Source: Chara braunii
Taxonomy: Eukaryota; Streptophyta; Charophyceae; Charales; Characeae
NCBI GenBank assembly: GCA_003427395.1
Contig: BFEA01000634.1
Coordinates: forward strand, 687,433 to 730,231
Reading direction: 5' to 3'
DNA: 42,799 bases
Both the position numbers and the translations under genes were made by a program. Within the stretch, counting starts at the first letter, position 1. Each line of letters opens with the position of its first letter. Below, piece after piece: positions 42,219-42,799 of this stretch. The notes beneath the pieces are model-generated. The model made no database searches, was not told where the DNA came from, and was given only the letters and a program-made list of their open reading frames with translations.

Positions 42219-42799
42219 GACGACATTTTCTCATAGTGCCCCATCCTTTGTGCTTGCTGTGTGCTGCGGGTGTTTGTTGAACAAGGTTTCCTCAAATGGA
42301 AGAGCAGTCCTTGAAGACGTTATCTGCTCCCGGTTGTCGCTCACTATCATCGTCGCGCGTTTGCCGTCGCATAATTTACAGGTATCCGTCAAGGACATCG
42401 TCGCACTCGTGGAGGGATCCGGGGAGCTCAACGATGAGGTCGTCAATTTCTACATGGTGATGCTACTGGACGACTGCGGCCGGACTGCTGCTACCAAGAA
42501 GACGTACACCTTTAACTCTTTCTTCGCCTCTACACTGCTTCTGCGAGGTCCGACAGTTGTTAGTAGATGGGCTAAAGATGTGGACCTCCTGTCTCATGAC
42601 CTCGTCTTGGCACCAGCGCACAAGGACGGCAAACACTGGAACCTTTTGGCCATTGACTTCTTTAGACGTATTTTGGAAATCTATGATTCTTTCTCGTGTT
42701 CGTCATCCAAAGATGACTTCTACTCCGCACTTTTAGATAAATCTGTTAAATTTTTGAACACGGTGGCAGGTGCCGCCGGTGATAGTCGCACTTTCGACC
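42208..42799 (+). CDS. Ulp1/C48-family cysteine protease, N-terminal part (runs off the window)
   Basis: From ATG 42208 the frame is open to the window end. It shows the order expected of SUMO-specific (Ulp1/SENP) proteases: a substrate-side motif ELNDEVVNFYMVML (about 42415), TYTFNSFFASTLL, then LAPAHKDGKHWNLLAIDF with the catalytic His of the HW motif and ILEIYDSF with the catalytic Asp. The catalytic Cys and oxyanion Gln would lie beyond 42799. Ulp1-like domains are found in host SUMO proteases and also in several plant and animal transposon families. The neighbouring repeats favour an element gene here. No lesion is seen in the visible part. Confidence 0.8.
   Translation, partial: MAARTTFSHSAPSFVLAVCCGCLLNKVSSNGRAVLEDVICSRLSLTIIVARLPSHNLQVSVKDIVALVEGSGELNDEVVNFYMVMLLDDCGRTAATKKTYTFNSFFASTLLLRGPTVVSRWAKDVDLLSHDLVLAPAHKDGKHWNLLAIDFFRRILEIYDSFSCSSSKDDFYSALLDKSVKFLNTVAGAAGDSRTFD

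Overview
The window looks like nuclear DNA from a large, transposon-rich streptophyte (green-lineage) genome. The evidence is a Ty3/gypsy retrotransposon with a plant-type initiator-Met primer-binding site, a GT-AG intron of about 206 nt, long CT microsatellites, two assembly gaps, and almost every long reading frame belonging to a mobile or selfish element. The style resembles a charophyte alga such as Chara, but that is only an impression. I see no rRNA or tRNA gene and no CRISPR array.

Layout: (1) 1-3,301 minus strand: 3' part of a decayed zinc-knuckle ORF1-like gene ending in A/T tracts; its 5' part lies at 18,563-18,873. (2) 3,306-18,558: a complete nested Ty3/gypsy-type element that split that gene (4-bp duplication GGGC). 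It has about 2.75-kb LTRs, each with a TATA box, a dyad-symmetric CCAAT region and a reading frame of about 179 codons. The 5' LTR carries a later 0.94-kb insertion with terminal inverted repeats. The internal part holds gag, protease, RT-RNase H (heavily mutated), a PHD finger-integrase (intact) and three further frames downstream of integrase. (3) 18.9-21 kb: direct repeats, a CT tract and LINE ORF2 C-terminal remnants. (4) 20.9-23.2 kb minus strand: a DUF7869-type transposase-like protein with one in-frame stop. (5) 23.2-35.4 kb: gene-poor DNA made of diverged tandem duplications, hairpins, three foldback elements, a 22-bp minisatellite and many copies of a short palindrome. (6) 35.5-40.5 kb plus strand: a very long decayed ORF of unknown family. 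(7) 40.5-42.8 kb: more palindromes, then an acidic spliced ORF and an Ulp1/C48-type cysteine protease running off the window.

The most striking pattern is a dispersed palindrome, TCGGAT-NN-ATCCGA, with 23 exact and at least 8 near copies. It is confined to 21.08-41.04 kb and absent from 1-21 kb, from 28.5-33.85 kb and from the long ORF at 35.5-40.5 kb. The arms are held while the two central bases vary. It surrounds the DUF7869 gene, the long ORF and the Ulp1 ORF, so those may be parts of one large element family. The second point of interest is the gypsy element: a PHD finger fused ahead of integrase, followed by accessory frames joined by two successive ATGA stop/start overlaps, plus an LTR-encoded frame broken by a different nonsense change in each LTR.
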